Positions 18,649 through 28,014 of a DNA stretch of 64,000 bases are shown here, piece by piece. Where the stretch lies: positions 1,415,001-1,479,000 of the forward strand of contig NZ_CP016268.1 of NCBI RefSeq assembly GCF_001677435.1. The letters run 5' to 3'. How positions within the stretch are numbered: the stretch's first letter is position 1; each line of letters begins with the position of its first letter. The position numbers were made by a program, and so were the translations under genes. A model generated the notes under the pieces. The model was not told where the DNA came from and made no database searches. It was given only the letters and a program-made list of their open reading frames with translations. Origin of the DNA: Woeseia oceani. GTDB taxonomy: Bacteria; Pseudomonadota; Gammaproteobacteria; Steroidobacterales; Woeseiaceae.

Positions 18649-19902
18649 ATGTTCGTTGAGACCGCCTCAATCGAGGAATTTGATGCTGATCTGTACGCTG
18701 CCATCGTTGCCGAAGCTCGCCGTCAGGAAGAGCACATTGAACTGATAGCCTCGGAAAATTACACCAGCCCGAGGGTGATGGAAGCGCAAGGTTCGGTGCT
18801 GACGAACAAATACGCGGAAGGTTACCCCGGCAAGCGATATTACGGTGGCTGTGAATACGTTGACGTCGCGGAGCAGCTGGCGATAGACCGGGCGAAGACC
18901 TTGTTCGGTGCCGATTACGCGAACGTGCAGCCGCATTCCGGCTCGCAGGCAAACGCGGCGGTTTGTCTGGCCTTGCTCAATGCCGGCGACACGATTCTTG
19001 GTATGAGTTTGTCGGACGGTGGTCATTTGACCCACGGTTCACCCGTGAATTATTCGGGCAAGCTGTTCAACGCGGTGCAATACGGCGTGGTCGCTGAAAC
19101 CGGACTGGTGGACTACGATCAGGTCGAAGCGCTGGCCAAGGAGCACAAGCCGAAAATGATCATTGCCGGGTTCTCTGCGTATTCGCGGGTGATGGACTGG
19201 CAGCGTTTTCGCGATATCGCTGACAGCGTTGGTGCGTGGCTGATGGTCGATATGGCACACGTCGCCGGTCTGGTAGCCGCTGGCCTGTACCCGAACCCGG
19301 TGCCGATTGCCGACGTTGTCACGACAACGACCCACAAGACTTTGCGCGGGCCGCGTGGTGGTCTGATCCTTGCAAAGCGCAACGACGAGATCACTAAAAA
19401 ATTCAACTCGCTGGTATTTCCGGGCACGCAGGGTGGCCCGCTGATGCACGTCATTGCCGGCAAGGCTGTTGCGCTGCTGGAAGCCATGAGTGACGACTTC
19501 AAGGCCTATCAGCAACAGGTCATCGACAATGCACGGAGCATGGCGGCGACCCTGACCGAACGCGGCTACCAGATAATCTCGGGCGGTACTGACAATCACC
19601 TGATGCTGGTCAGTCTGATCAAGCAGGACATTACGGGTAAAGACGCGGATGCGGCGCTGGGTCGCGCCAACATCACGGTTAACAAGAATACGGTTCCCAA
19701 TGATCCGCGTTCGCCGTTTGTGACCAGTGGCCTGCGCCTCGGTACGCCGGCAATTACCACGCGTGGTTTCGGCGTTGATGAGACCCGCGAACTCAGCAAC
19801 TGGATTGCCGACGTACTGGATGATATTGGCAATGAAGCGACCATCGATCGCGTGCGTGGGCAGGTGCTGGAACTCTGCAAACGTTTCCCCGTTTACGGCT
19901 GA
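18649..19902 (+). CDS. glyA: Serine hydroxymethyltransferase
   Basis: PLP enzyme interconverting serine plus tetrahydrofolate with glycine plus 5,10-methylene-THF. The protein is 417 residues, exactly the usual bacterial length. Seen: I-E-L-I-A-S-E-N-Y near the start, [11 protein letters not shown], and the PLP lysine in [14 protein letters not shown]. The ATG at 18649 is preceded by TGGAGA at good distance; a TTG at 18604 in the same frame is rejected. It starts a long forward run, with nrdR 24 bases downstream. Confidence 0.97.
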   Translation: MFVETASIEEFDADLYAAIVAEARRQEEHIELIASENYTSPRVMEAQGSVLTNKYAEGYPGKRYYGGCEYVDVAEQLAIDRAKTLFGADYANVQPHSGSQANAAVCLALLNAGDTILGMSLSDGGHLTHGSPVNYSGKLFNAVQYGVVAETGLVDYDQVEALAKEHKPKMIIAGFSAYSRVMDWQRFRDIADSVGAWLMVDMAHVAGLVAAGLYPNPVPIADVVTTTTHKTLRGPRGGLILAKRNDEITKKFNSLVFPGTQGGPLMHVIAGKAVALLEAMSDDFKAYQQQVIDNARSMAATLTERGYQIISGGTDNHLMLVSLIKQDITGKDADAALGRANITVNKNTVPNDPRSPFVTSGLRLGTPAITTRGFGVDETRELSNWIADVLDDIGNEATIDRVRGQVLELCKRFPVYG

Positions 19903-19926
19903 ATCAGCACTTCCTTTTGAGGCGCC

Positions 19927-20448
19927 ATGTACTGTCCGTTCTGCAGCCACGAAGAGACCAAGGTGATAGATTCGCGACTGGCTGCGGACGGCCGGCAAAT
20001 CAGGCGGCGTCGCCAGTGCCTCGACTGCAACGAGCGCTTTACGACTTTTGAGAGTGCGGAGCTCGTCATGCCGCGGCTGGCGAAATCCGATGGCCGCCGC
20101 GAGCCATTCGATGAAGAGAAAATGCGCAGCAGTATGCACCGTGCCCTGGAGAAGCGGCCGGTTCCGTCGGACGATTTTGAGCAGGCCGTCGGCCGTCTCG
20201 TGCATCGGCTGCGGACCATGGGCGAACGGGAAGTGCCGTCGCGGCTGGTGGGCGAACTCGTCATGGAAGAATTGCGCGAGCTGGATGAAGTGGCATACGT
20301 GCGGTTCGCGTCTGTTTACCGCAGCTTCCAGGACGTAACGGAGTTCCAGGAGGAAATTCGGCGTTTGCAGGAAATTTCAGACGCGACCGCGGCTCGCGAA
20401 CAGATGTCGCTGTTGCCGGAGCTGCTGGATACTCCAAAGAAGCGCTGA
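19927..20448 (+). CDS. nrdR: Transcriptional repressor NrdR
   Basis: A 173-residue repressor of ribonucleotide reductase genes. The N-terminal zinc ribbon has C-P-F-C at residues 3-6 and C-L-D-C about 28 residues later, followed by an ATP-cone domain starting [15 protein letters not shown]. NrdR senses ATP/dATP and binds NrdR boxes. No nrd gene is in the window. The location between glyA and ribD is standard for gammaproteobacteria. Confidence 0.96.
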   Translation: MYCPFCSHEETKVIDSRLAADGRQIRRRRQCLDCNERFTTFESAELVMPRLAKSDGRREPFDEEKMRSSMHRALEKRPVPSDDFEQAVGRLVHRLRTMGEREVPSRLVGELVMEELRELDEVAYVRFASVYRSFQDVTEFQEEIRRLQEISDATAAREQMSLLPELLDTPKKR

Positions 20449-20466
20449 GCGGCAGCGATCACCGAC

Positions 20467-21582
20467 ATGACTGACTTCACTCAACAGGATTTCCGTTGCA
20501 TGGCGCGTGCCTTGCAACTCGCGCGGCGTGGCGAATTCACCGCCCGGCCGAATCCCATGGTGGGATGTGTGCTGGCAGTTGGCGAGGAAATTATCGGCGA
20601 GGGCTGGCACGCGGAAGCCGGCGGGCCGCACGCTGAGGCGGCGGCACTGCTAGCTGCTGCTGATCGAGCACGCGGTGCAACCGCGTACGTGACGCTTGAG
20701 CCGTGCGCGCATACCGGCCGCACCGGGCCTTGTGCGGATGCATTGATCAGGGCCGGCGTCAAACGGGTGGTTGCGGCTGTGCAGGACCCGTTTCCAGCGG
20801 TGGCCGGTCAGGGATTCGCGAAATTGCGTGCTGCGGGCATGGCAGTCGACGTGGGGCTTATGCAGGACGCGGCGCGTGATTTGAATCGCGGCTTCTTGTC
20901 GCGCATCGAACGCGGCCGCCCCTTTGTGCGTTTGAAAATGGCGTCCAGCATTGACGGCGCCACGGCCATGACCGACGGCACCAGCCAGTGGATCACTGGC
21001 GCCGCAGCGCGTCACGATGTGCAGCGGTTGCGCGCTTTGTCGGGCGCTGTCTTGACCGGCGCCGGGACGGCCAGGGCGGACGACCCGCAACTGACTGTGC
21101 GGGATACCTTCCCCGGCGGGCGGCAGCCGTTGCGGGTGCTGCTCGATAGTCGCCTGACGGTCGAGCAGCGGGCCAGGATGCTGCAGGATGGCACGGCGAC
21201 ACTCGTATTCTGCGTCGACGACAGTGACAGGGAGCGCTTCGCCGCGACCAATGCGGAAATCGTCAAAGTGGCCGCTAAAGATGGAAGGCCATCGCTACCG
21301 GCTGTCTTAGAAGAACTGGCTTCCCGGCAGGTGAACGATTTGCTGGTCGAGGCCGGTCCGACCCTCGCCGGCAGTTTGCTCATGGCCGATCTGGTGGACG
21401 AACTTGTTATCTATCAGGCCGCCCATATCATGGGTAGTCAAACCAGGGGTCTGGTCGTAACGCCTGACTGGACAGAACTTCTGGACCGCTTGCCGCTCCG
21501 GATCACGGATCGGCGGGTCGTCGGTAGCGATTTTCGCATTACGGCCGAACCTGCAGCACGGCCTGCACACACTGGAAACTGA
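20467..21582 (+). CDS. ribD: Bifunctional riboflavin deaminase/reductase RibD
   Basis: A 371-residue two-domain enzyme performing the second and third steps after GTP opening in riboflavin synthesis. The N-terminal cytidine-deaminase-like domain holds zinc ligands H-A-E-A and [11 protein letters not shown]. The C-terminal reductase domain begins near [13 protein letters not shown] and includes [10 protein letters not shown]. It lies 18 bases after nrdR and 4 bases before ribE, so it is co-transcribed. Confidence 0.96.
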   Translation: MTDFTQQDFRCMARALQLARRGEFTARPNPMVGCVLAVGEEIIGEGWHAEAGGPHAEAAALLAAADRARGATAYVTLEPCAHTGRTGPCADALIRAGVKRVVAAVQDPFPAVAGQGFAKLRAAGMAVDVGLMQDAARDLNRGFLSRIERGRPFVRLKMASSIDGATAMTDGTSQWITGAAARHDVQRLRALSGAVLTGAGTARADDPQLTVRDTFPGGRQPLRVLLDSRLTVEQRARMLQDGTATLVFCVDDSDRERFAATNAEIVKVAAKDGRPSLPAVLEELASRQVNDLLVEAGPTLAGSLLMADLVDELVIYQAAHIMGSQTRGLVVTPDWTELLDRLPLRITDRRVVGSDFRITAEPAARPAHTGN

Positions 21583-21586
21583 CTGA

Positions 21587-22222
21587 ATGTTTACCGGCAT
21601 CATTAAAGCCACCGGCCAGATCGCGGATTTGCAACCACGTGGCGGCGACCTGCGATTGCGGGTCAGCGCACCCGGCCTGCCATGGCAGGAGTACACACTG
21701 GGCGACAGTATTGCGGTGAATGGCGTGTGCCTCACGGCGGTGACCCTGGAGGCGGATGGATTTTCGGCCGACGTATCGAACGAAACGCTGAAGGTAACCA
21801 CGTTGTCGGCCTTGCGGCGCGGTAGCCGGGTGAACCTGGAACCTGCGCTGGCGCTGGGAGAGCGCCTCGGCGGCCACATGGTCAGTGGTCACGTCGACGG
21901 TATCGGGAAGATTCATTCGCGCAGCAACGACGCGCGTGCAGTGCGCTTCGAGGTCGCGGTGCCCACGGAACTTGGCCGCTACATCGCGCAAAAAGGTTCG
22001 GTAGCCGTCGATGGCGTCAGCCTGACTGTCAATGCGGTCAGCGGCGAATTGTTCGCGGTAACTATCATTCCGCATACCATAGATGAGACCATTATCGGCG
22101 ATTACCGCGTTGGTACCCCGGTCAACATCGAAGTCGACATGATGGCGCGTTACCTCGAGCGCCTGCTGGGCTCCGATGGCAAAATTTCCGAAGATTTCTT
22201 GAAGGCACATGGCTATGGCTGA
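21587..22222 (+). CDS. ribE: Riboflavin synthase alpha subunit
   Basis: A 211-residue protein with two lumazine-binding repeats, starting M-F-T-G-I-I and with the second repeat starting near [10 protein letters not shown]. It dismutates two 6,7-dimethyl-8-ribityllumazine molecules to riboflavin. Its last 14 bases overlap the start of the following ribB-type gene, a sign of coupled translation. Called ribC in E. coli and ribE in most annotations. Confidence 0.96.
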   Translation: MFTGIIKATGQIADLQPRGGDLRLRVSAPGLPWQEYTLGDSIAVNGVCLTAVTLEADGFSADVSNETLKVTTLSALRRGSRVNLEPALALGERLGGHMVSGHVDGIGKIHSRSNDARAVRFEVAVPTELGRYIAQKGSVAVDGVSLTVNAVSGELFAVTIIPHTIDETIIGDYRVGTPVNIEVDMMARYLERLLGSDGKISEDFLKAHGYG

Positions 22223-23360
22223 CAATACAACTCCGCATCCGGCTGCCGCCGGTATATCGTTTTCACCGATCGAAGAGATTGTTGCTGATATTCGCGACGG
22301 CAAAATGGTCATCATGGTGGACGATGAGAACCGCGAGAACGAAGGCGATCTGCTGATGGCTGCTGAGAAAGTGCGGCCGGAGGACATTAACTACATGGCG
22401 CGTTATGGCCGTGGACTCATTTGCCTCACGTTAACCCGGGAGCGTTGCAAGCAACTGCGTTTGCCGTTGATGGTTGACGACACTGACTTGCATCATGCGA
22501 CCAATTTCACGATTTCGATCGAAGCGGCAGAAGGCATAACCACTGGCATCTCGGCGCACGATCGTGCGCGCACCGTGCGCGCGGCGGTGGCGGCCGGAGC
22601 CAAAGCGGAAGACCTGCGTCAACCCGGGCATATTTTTCCGGTGATGGCACAGCCAGGCGGCGTATTGACCCGTGCGGGGCACACTGAAGCGGGCTGTGAT
22701 CTGGCCCGCCTTGCCGGGCTGGAGCCAGCCGCCACGATCGTGGAGATTCTGAATGAGGACGGCAGCATGGCGCGACGCCCGGACCTCGAAAAGTTCGCCC
22801 GTCTGCACAACGTGAAAATCGGTACGATTGCCGACCTTATCCGCTACCGGCTTGAGAAAGAACAGTTCATTGACCGGATTGCCGAGCAAAACGTGACGAC
22901 GGCGCACGGCGAGTTCAAATTGTACTGCTACGATGACCGAGTTAACCGCACTGTGCACCTGGCATTGGTGAAGGGCGACCTCAGTCAGACCAGTGATCCG
23001 CTCGTTCGCGTGCAGATACAGGATACGTTGGGGGATGTGCTGGGCGTGGTCAATTCACGTCTCGGCTGGCCGGTCAACGATGCTATCGAACGCATATCCC
23101 GGGAACCGGCTGGCGTGGTCATCGTATTGCGCGAGCAGGAGTCGTCTCGTGAATTGATGGAAGCGGTCAGTGAGTTGGCCAAACCCGATGACGAGTTGCG
23201 CAGCAAGCGCAGCGGAGAGGCAGTGCTGCGAACTTACGGTGTTGGTGCGCAGATACTGCGCGATCTGGGCGTCAACAGCATGCGCGTTCTGTCAGCGCCG
23301 AAACAAATGCAGGCGATCTCAGGGTTTGATCTCGAGATCACGGAATACGTAGAAAAATAG
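22209..23360 (+). CDS. ribB: DHBP synthase with degenerate GTP cyclohydrolase II-like domain (RibBX type)
   Basis: A 383-residue fusion. The N-terminal domain (about 1-205) is 3,4-dihydroxy-2-butanone-4-phosphate synthase, with the acidic loop [10 protein letters not shown] and the R-A-G-H-T-E-A motif. The C-terminal domain aligns with GTP cyclohydrolase II, but the zinc site that should read C-x10-C-x-C is replaced by a stretch around Q-D-T-L-G-D-V-L with no Cys. The catalytic Tyr/Arg region is also lost. It therefore probably supplies only DHBP, and a real RibA must be elsewhere. ATG at 22209 or 22215 both fit; it overlaps ribE. Confidence 0.93.
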   Translation: MAMADNTTPHPAAAGISFSPIEEIVADIRDGKMVIMVDDENRENEGDLLMAAEKVRPEDINYMARYGRGLICLTLTRERCKQLRLPLMVDDTDLHHATNFTISIEAAEGITTGISAHDRARTVRAAVAAGAKAEDLRQPGHIFPVMAQPGGVLTRAGHTEAGCDLARLAGLEPAATIVEILNEDGSMARRPDLEKFARLHNVKIGTIADLIRYRLEKEQFIDRIAEQNVTTAHGEFKLYCYDDRVNRTVHLALVKGDLSQTSDPLVRVQIQDTLGDVLGVVNSRLGWPVNDAIERISREPAGVVIVLREQESSRELMEAVSELAKPDDELRSKRSGEAVLRTYGVGAQILRDLGVNSMRVLSAPKQMQAISGFDLEITEYVEK

Positions 23361-23422
23361 AAGGAATTTGGCAGCCCGGCGCACAATTTCAGGTCAACTT
23401 GCGCGGCCCCGGAACAACAATT

Positions 23423-23896
23423 ATGGACAAGATAAAATCAACCGAAGGCGATTTGTTAGCGCGCGATATGCGCTTTACGATCGTTGCGGCACGCTTTAAC
23501 GACTTCATCGTCGAATCTCTGATTAAAGGTGCATTGTCGTGTTTGCGACGGCACGGCGCGGTGGATTCGGATATCGACATCGTGCGTGTGCCCGGCGCGT
23601 TTGAAATGCCGCTGGCTGTCGAGACGGTGGCCAAAGCGCGGCGTTGTGATGCAATTATTGCGTTAGGTGCTGTTATACGTGGCGGCACGCCGCACTTTGA
23701 CTATGTCTCTGGTGAATGCATTAGCGGCATTGCACGGGCAGGTCAAAACCATTCCATGCCGATTGGTTTCGGTGTGTTAACGGTGGACAGTATCGAGCAA
23801 GCTATCGAGCGGGCCGGCACCAAGGCTGGCAACAAGGGCGAAGAGGCAACGCTGGCGGTAATCGAGATGGTCAGTTTATTGCGCAAGCTGTCCTGA
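23423..23896 (+). CDS. ribH: 6,7-dimethyl-8-ribityllumazine synthase
   Basis: A 157-residue enzyme condensing DHBP with the pyrimidinedione to give lumazine; it forms pentamers or icosahedral shells. Seen: V-A-A-R-F-N-D-F at the N-terminal substrate site, V-P-G-A-F-E-M-P, G-A-V-I-R-G-G-T-P-H-F-D-Y with the catalytic His, and G-F-G-V-L-T. A TTG eight codons upstream is in frame, but the ATG at 23423 fits normal length. nusB follows after 36 bases. Confidence 0.96.
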   Translation: MDKIKSTEGDLLARDMRFTIVAARFNDFIVESLIKGALSCLRRHGAVDSDIDIVRVPGAFEMPLAVETVAKARRCDAIIALGAVIRGGTPHFDYVSGECISGIARAGQNHSMPIGFGVLTVDSIEQAIERAGTKAGNKGEEATLAVIEMVSLLRKLS

Positions 23897-23932
23897 TTTG
23901 CGTGGCAACAACACTCTAATGGATATAGCAAC

Positions 23933-24367
23933 ATGAGCAAGGCGCCAGGTCGCCGGGGACGAGCGCGCGAGCTGGTTGTGCAGGCCCTGTACCAAATGCA
24001 AATCAGCGGACATGACCGCAATGAGTTATTGCGTCAGTTTCATGAGCGGCCCGAGTTTGCGCGCGTTGAGGCCGAGTTCTTCGACGAAGCAGTGTTGACC
24101 GTTTGCGAGCAGCAGGCAGCATTCGAAGAAACAATTTCAGCGTATTCCGACCGCCCGGTTGTGCAGCTGGATCCTGTCGAGCGCGCGATACTGTTGTTGG
24201 GTATGTTCGAGCTGACATCGCGAATTGATATTCCGTATCGGGTGGTTATCAACGAATCGGTTAATCTCAGCAAGCGTTTTGGCGCGGTTGATGGCCACAA
24301 GTTCATCAATGCATTGCTCGATCGGGCAGCACCGGATCTGCGCGCAGCCGAAGCTCGCAAACCCTGA
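23933..24367 (+). CDS. nusB: Transcription antitermination factor NusB
   Basis: A 144-residue all-helical protein that joins NusE (S10) on boxA RNA in rRNA antitermination. Seen: R-R-G-R-A-R-E-L-V-V-Q-A-L-Y-Q near the N-terminus and the C-terminal E-S-V-N-L-S-K-R-F-G-A-V-D-G-H-K-F-I-N-A motif, which are the family hallmarks. Placement after ribH and before thiL is the usual proteobacterial order. Confidence 0.97.
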   Translation: MSKAPGRRGRARELVVQALYQMQISGHDRNELLRQFHERPEFARVEAEFFDEAVLTVCEQQAAFEETISAYSDRPVVQLDPVERAILLLGMFELTSRIDIPYRVVINESVNLSKRFGAVDGHKFINALLDRAAPDLRAAEARKP

Positions 24368-24387
24368 ATCCAAAAGTGGTGGCCGTC

Positions 24388-25359
24388 ATGGCGATCGATG
24401 AGTTCGAGCTGATAGACCGTTACTTTTGTCGCGAGACGGGTGCGGGTGTCGTGCTCGGTATCGGGGACGATGGCGCGCTGCTCGACGTGCCGTCAGGCCA
24501 GCAACTGGTAGCCGTTGTTGACACCAGTGTTGCCGGCGTACATTTTCCCTCCGGTCTTGATCCTGCTGACATAGGTTACCGGTCGGTCGCGGTTAACCTG
24601 TCCGACCTGGCAGCGATGGGGGCGAAACCCGCCTGGATGACGCTGGCGCTGACGTTGCCTGCATCGGAACCGGCGTGGCTGGAAGCGTTCGCAAATGGCT
24701 TGTTTGTTGCGGCGGATGAACACGGTGTCGCCCTCGTGGGTGGTGACACGACCCGCGGCAGCCAAATAGTGGTCAGCGTCCAGTTGCTTGGTTTGCTGCC
24801 TGCCAACACCGGCCTGCTGCGCAGCGGCTGTCAACCCGGGGATGGCATTTATGTCAGCGGAACACTGGGCGATGCGGCCGCCGGTTTGTCGTTGATACAG
24901 CAGGCCGCAGCGGAAAATGAGCTGACGGCACGGTTTCGTCGGCCCAGCGCCCGAGTGCAGCTTGGGCAGGCCGTCAACGGGATCGCCAGCGCCGGCATTG
25001 ATATTTCGGACGGATTGTTTGCGGACCTGCAACGCATTGTCGTCGCATCCGGCGTCGGCGCAACGATTGAACGAAGTCTGTTGCCGGTATCGGCGGCATT
25101 GGTCGACTTCGCCGGTGAAGAGTCGGCCAGGCGCTTCGCGCTGGAAGGCGGCGACGATTACGAACTGTGCCTTACAGTGCCTGTGGCAAAGGATGCGGAG
25201 TTTCGCCAGGTTGCCGCCGGGCTCGGCGTTGCCGTTACCCGCATCGGTTCGGCGGACAATGTTGCGGGCCTGCGCCTGACTGACGGTGGTCGTGTCGTTG
25301 AATATTCCAGTGCCGGCTACCGGCATTTCTCCAGTCAGGACACCGCCCAACATGACTGA
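24388..25359 (+). CDS. thiL: Thiamine-monophosphate kinase
   Basis: A 323-residue ATP-dependent kinase that makes thiamine pyrophosphate from thiamine phosphate. Seen: N-terminal G-I-G-D-D-G-A-L, then V-A-V-N-L-S-D-L-A-A-M-G-A, G-G-D-T-T-R-G, and D-I-S-D-G-L, all standard for the ThiL/PurM fold. GTG codons at 24376 and 24379 could start the protein four residues earlier; ATG at 24388 is chosen. Its last 8 bases overlap pgpA. Confidence 0.96.
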   Translation: MAIDEFELIDRYFCRETGAGVVLGIGDDGALLDVPSGQQLVAVVDTSVAGVHFPSGLDPADIGYRSVAVNLSDLAAMGAKPAWMTLALTLPASEPAWLEAFANGLFVAADEHGVALVGGDTTRGSQIVVSVQLLGLLPANTGLLRSGCQPGDGIYVSGTLGDAAAGLSLIQQAAAENELTARFRRPSARVQLGQAVNGIASAGIDISDGLFADLQRIVVASGVGATIERSLLPVSAALVDFAGEESARRFALEGGDDYELCLTVPVAKDAEFRQVAAGLGVAVTRIGSADNVAGLRLTDGGRVVEYSSAGYRHFSSQDTAQHD

Positions 25360-25837
25360 CCAACCATCGCTTGCCCGCACCGTCATGACCGACCCTGTGC
25401 ACTTTCTGGCCTTCGGTTTCGGTTCGGGTCTGGCACCGAAAGCGCCCGGCACGGCAGGCTCTGTGGCCGGGATACTGGTGGCATGGGCCTTTTTGCCATT
25501 GCCCATGACCCTGCGCCTTGCGGTCGGCGTCCTGATAGCACTGGTCGGTATCTGGATATGCGGCGAATCGGCGCGACGAATTGGCGTGCACGACCATCCC
25601 GGTATCGTCTGGGATGAGATTGCCGGTATTTATTTGACGCTGCTGGTCGTTCCCGCCCAAATCACTTGGTGGTTGGCCGCTTTTGGCCTGTTTCGCTTGT
25701 TCGACATCTGGAAGCCCTGGCCGATTCGGGACCTGGATCACAGACTGCACGGGGGGCTCGGAATTATGCTTGATGACCTCGCAGCTGCCCTGTATGCCGC
25801 ACTCGTGCTCGTATTCAGTGGTTGGCTTATGTCATGA
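25352..25837 (+). CDS. pgpA: Phosphatidylglycerophosphatase A
   Basis: A 161-residue membrane enzyme that dephosphorylates phosphatidylglycerol phosphate. Several hydrophobic segments flank the acidic motif V-W-D-E-I-A-G; N-terminal F-G-S-G-L-A-P-K-A-P-G-T-A-G-S and R-L-F-D-I-W-K-P-W-P are family hallmarks. The ATG at 25352 overlaps the end of thiL by 8 bases; a GTG further upstream inside thiL is rejected. thiL-pgpA is a common pair. Confidence 0.95.
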   Translation: MTDQPSLARTVMTDPVHFLAFGFGSGLAPKAPGTAGSVAGILVAWAFLPLPMTLRLAVGVLIALVGIWICGESARRIGVHDHPGIVWDEIAGIYLTLLVVPAQITWWLAAFGLFRLFDIWKPWPIRDLDHRLHGGLGIMLDDLAAALYAALVLVFSGWLMS

Positions 25838-25852
25838 AAAAGACGGAACTCT

Positions 25853-27160
25853 ATGACTGGCAAAGTCACCCCGCTAAAGCGCCCCAGCAATGTGCCGGCG
25901 AAGATTGGCAAGTACGTCATCATCAACAAGGTGGGGCAGGGTAGCACCGGGGTCGTCTATCTCTCGCATGACCCTTACTACCGCCGCGATGTTGCGATCA
26001 AGGTATACAACATCGAGGAAGATGCTGACGCCGATCGCGCGCGCGTTTCCCGCAAGATGTTCTTTAACGAAGCGCACATGGTTGGCATGTTGCAGCACCC
26101 GAACATCCTGCCAATCTACGATGCCGGCGAAGAAGACGGCAAATACTACGTAGTCACAGAACACATTCAGGGGGCACGCACGCTCTCCGCCTATTGCCGT
26201 CCCGATAACTTGCTGCGTGTCGACGATGTGGTAGAGATAGTCTACAAGTGCGCCAAAGCACTGCACTACGCGCACGGCCGCGGCGTTATTCATCGTGACA
26301 TCAAGCCAAGTAACATTATGCTGACGATCGACAACGACGTTCGCATCATCGATTTCGGCATTGCGATCTGCAACGACTCGGAAGTGTCGCGCATTGAAGG
26401 CATCGCCGGTTCACCCAGCTACATGTCGCCCGAACAAGTGCAGTCTGAAGAGCTGACATCCCGTTCGGACATTTACTCTCTCGGCGCGGTCTTGTACGAG
26501 CTGTTGACCGGGTTCCGCCCGTTCCGGGCAGACAACCTGTCGAAGTTACTGCACCAGATCGTTTACGCGACGCCGCCGCCGATACATACCTATCGCCCGG
26601 ATCTGCCTGAAGAGCTGGAAAATGTCGTCGCGATGACCATGCACAAAGAGGCAGCCAAACGTTGCGCGAGTGGCAATGCGCTCGCCGCGGATCTGACGCG
26701 CGTTTATCAGGACCTGCGAGCCAAGTACGACAGCCTCGACAATCAGGAACATTTTGATCTACTGCGTGCTTTGACATTCTTCCACGAGTTTTCTCACGCT
26801 GAAATCTGGGAAGTGCTGCGTGCCAGTGACTGGCATGAGTACAAGGACGAAGAAGACATCGTACGCGAAGGCGAGATGGACGATCGTTTCTATATCATTG
26901 TTGCCGGGCAGGCGTCAGTCGAAGCCAACCACAAGAAACTTGGGGTACTGGAGGCAGGCGATTGTTTCGGCGAAACCAGCTACGTGCGCGGTGCCAAGCG
27001 AACAGCTTCCATTCGAGCCACAGGCGCAGTGACAATATTGCGGGTCAGTTCGACCCTGATGGAGCAGGTATCGGCATCCTGCCAGCTACGCTTCAACAAG
27101 GTATTCCTACGCTCCCTGATCACCCGTTTGCAGGGTGATGGAAACGCCGAAACCTCCTGA
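25853..27160 (+). CDS. Hanks-type Ser/Thr protein kinase with C-terminal cyclic-nucleotide-binding domain
   Basis: A 435-residue soluble protein with no membrane segment. The kinase domain spans about residues 18-285 and looks complete: Gly-rich loop G-Q-G-S-T-G (28-33), Lys50, Glu74, H-R-D (147-149), Asn154, D-F-G (167-169), and S-P-E (192-194). The last 100 residues form a CNB/cAMP-binding-like domain with F-G-E-T-S and K-R-T-A-S-I, close to the phosphate-binding cassette F-G-E-x-x plus Arg. This suggests regulation by a cyclic nucleotide or allosterically, but binding is inferred. It begins 15 bases after pgpA, preceded by GGAAC, so it may be co-transcribed with the riboflavin run. Targets are unknown. 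Confidence 0.9.
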   Translation: MTGKVTPLKRPSNVPAKIGKYVIINKVGQGSTGVVYLSHDPYYRRDVAIKVYNIEEDADADRARVSRKMFFNEAHMVGMLQHPNILPIYDAGEEDGKYYVVTEHIQGARTLSAYCRPDNLLRVDDVVEIVYKCAKALHYAHGRGVIHRDIKPSNIMLTIDNDVRIIDFGIAICNDSEVSRIEGIAGSPSYMSPEQVQSEELTSRSDIYSLGAVLYELLTGFRPFRADNLSKLLHQIVYATPPPIHTYRPDLPEELENVVAMTMHKEAAKRCASGNALAADLTRVYQDLRAKYDSLDNQEHFDLLRALTFFHEFSHAEIWEVLRASDWHEYKDEEDIVREGEMDDRFYIIVAGQASVEANHKKLGVLEAGDCFGETSYVRGAKRTASIRATGAVTILRVSSTLMEQVSASCQLRFNKVFLRSLITRLQGDGNAETS

Positions 27161-27173
27161 GTCTCTGGTGCGA

Positions 27174-27410
27174 CTAATCGTCGCTGTCGAATTCCTGCAG
27201 AACCGACTCGCCACCAGCGCTTTTCAGCAATATTTCGACCCGCTGTTCGGCGTCTTTCAGCGCTGATTGACAGTTGCGTGTCAATTTCACTCCCTGCTCG
27301 AATTTCTGCATGGCTTTCTCGAGCGGCAGGTCGCCGCTTTCCAGCTCTTTTACCAGCGTTTCGAGCTGTTCCAGCGATTTTTCAAGGTCGATTTCTTTCT
27401 TGGCGCTCAT
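27174..27410 (-). CDS. xseB: Exodeoxyribonuclease VII small subunit
   Basis: A 78-residue, highly charged helical protein with the XseB pattern [20 protein letters not shown] followed by F-E-Q-G-V-K-L. It partners with XseA to degrade single-stranded DNA to oligonucleotides. In many relatives it precedes ispA and dxs; here its downstream neighbour is the convergent kinase gene, so it stands alone. The large subunit is not in the window. Confidence 0.93.
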   Translation of the reverse strand: MSAKKEIDLEKSLEQLETLVKELESGDLPLEKAMQKFEQGVKLTRNCQSALKDAEQRVEILLKSAGGESVLQEFDSDD

Positions 27411-27492
27411 GGAATTCCTGTCAGGCGTTGTGCGGATTCGGCTGTACGCTACCCTTGCAAGTGAGCACCGTCAACGAGACCTTTGGGCTGCG

Positions 27493-27546
27493 TTGACAAC
27501 ATCCGTGCCCGCGCATAAAGTGAGTCTCCGATTAGACTTAGTCTAA
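27493..27546 (+). promoter_or_regulatory. Candidate rubrerythrin promoter with palindromic operator
   Basis: TTGACA (27493-27498) is a perfect -35 box. CATAAA (27514-27519), 15 bases later, is a possible -10 with 4 of 6 matches and tight spacing. A perfect 15-bp palindrome, TTAGACT-T-AGTCTAA (27532-27546), would then lie over the start of transcription, 36 bases before the ATG at 27583. That position suits a repressor. The binding factor is not identified; the palindrome resembles but does not match the GACT...AGTC half-sites of IscR-type sites. Confidence 0.6.
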
Positions 27547-27582
27547 ATTGTTTTGGTACGAGTACGTTGGAGAGGAACAATC

Positions 27583-28002
27583 ATGTCTTTGAAAGGCAGC
27601 AAAACCGAGGGCAACCTGAAAGAAGCGTTTGCCGGCGAATCACAGGCTAACCGCCGTTATCTGTACTTTGCAGCAAAAGCGGATGTCGAAGGTTACAACG
27701 ATGTCGCGGCCGTATTCCGCTCAACGGCAGAGGGTGAAACCGGGCATGCGCACGGTCATCTGGAATACCTTGAGGAAGTAGGTGACCCCGCTACGGGTCT
27801 GCCGATCGGTGCAACGGCCGACAACCTCAAATCAGCCATTGCCGGCGAAACGCACGAGTACACGGACATGTACCCGGGTATGGCGAAAGCCGCTCGCGAA
27901 GAAGATTTCGACGAAATCGCCGACTGGTTCGAGACACTGTCCAAAGCCGAGCGTTCGCACGCCAATCGCTTCCAGAAGGCACTGGACGCATTGGACGATT
28001 GA
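27583..28002 (+). CDS. Rubrerythrin-family diiron protein, rubredoxin domain absent
   Basis: A 139-residue ferritin-like four-helix protein. Diiron ligands are visible as E-S-Q-A-N-R-R-Y in helix 1, E-G-E-T-G-H (ExxH-type) in helix 2, E-T-H-E-Y in helix 3, and K-A-E-R-S-H in helix 4. The C-terminal Cys4 rubredoxin domain of classic rubrerythrin is missing, so electrons must come from another protein. Rubrerythrins reduce hydrogen peroxide. GGAGAGGAA lies upstream of ATG 27583, which supports that start over an upstream TTG at 27553. It heads a three-gene run with an Fe-S protein and DUF3501. Confidence 0.93.
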   Translation: MSLKGSKTEGNLKEAFAGESQANRRYLYFAAKADVEGYNDVAAVFRSTAEGETGHAHGHLEYLEEVGDPATGLPIGATADNLKSAIAGETHEYTDMYPGMAKAAREEDFDEIADWFETLSKAERSHANRFQKALDALDD

Positions 28003-28014
28003 TGTACTGGCCGT

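Noticed and set aside
19039-20205. 388-residue open frame antisense to glyA and nrdR
   Set aside because: It spans two well-identified genes; long antisense frames are common in GC-rich DNA with strong codon bias.
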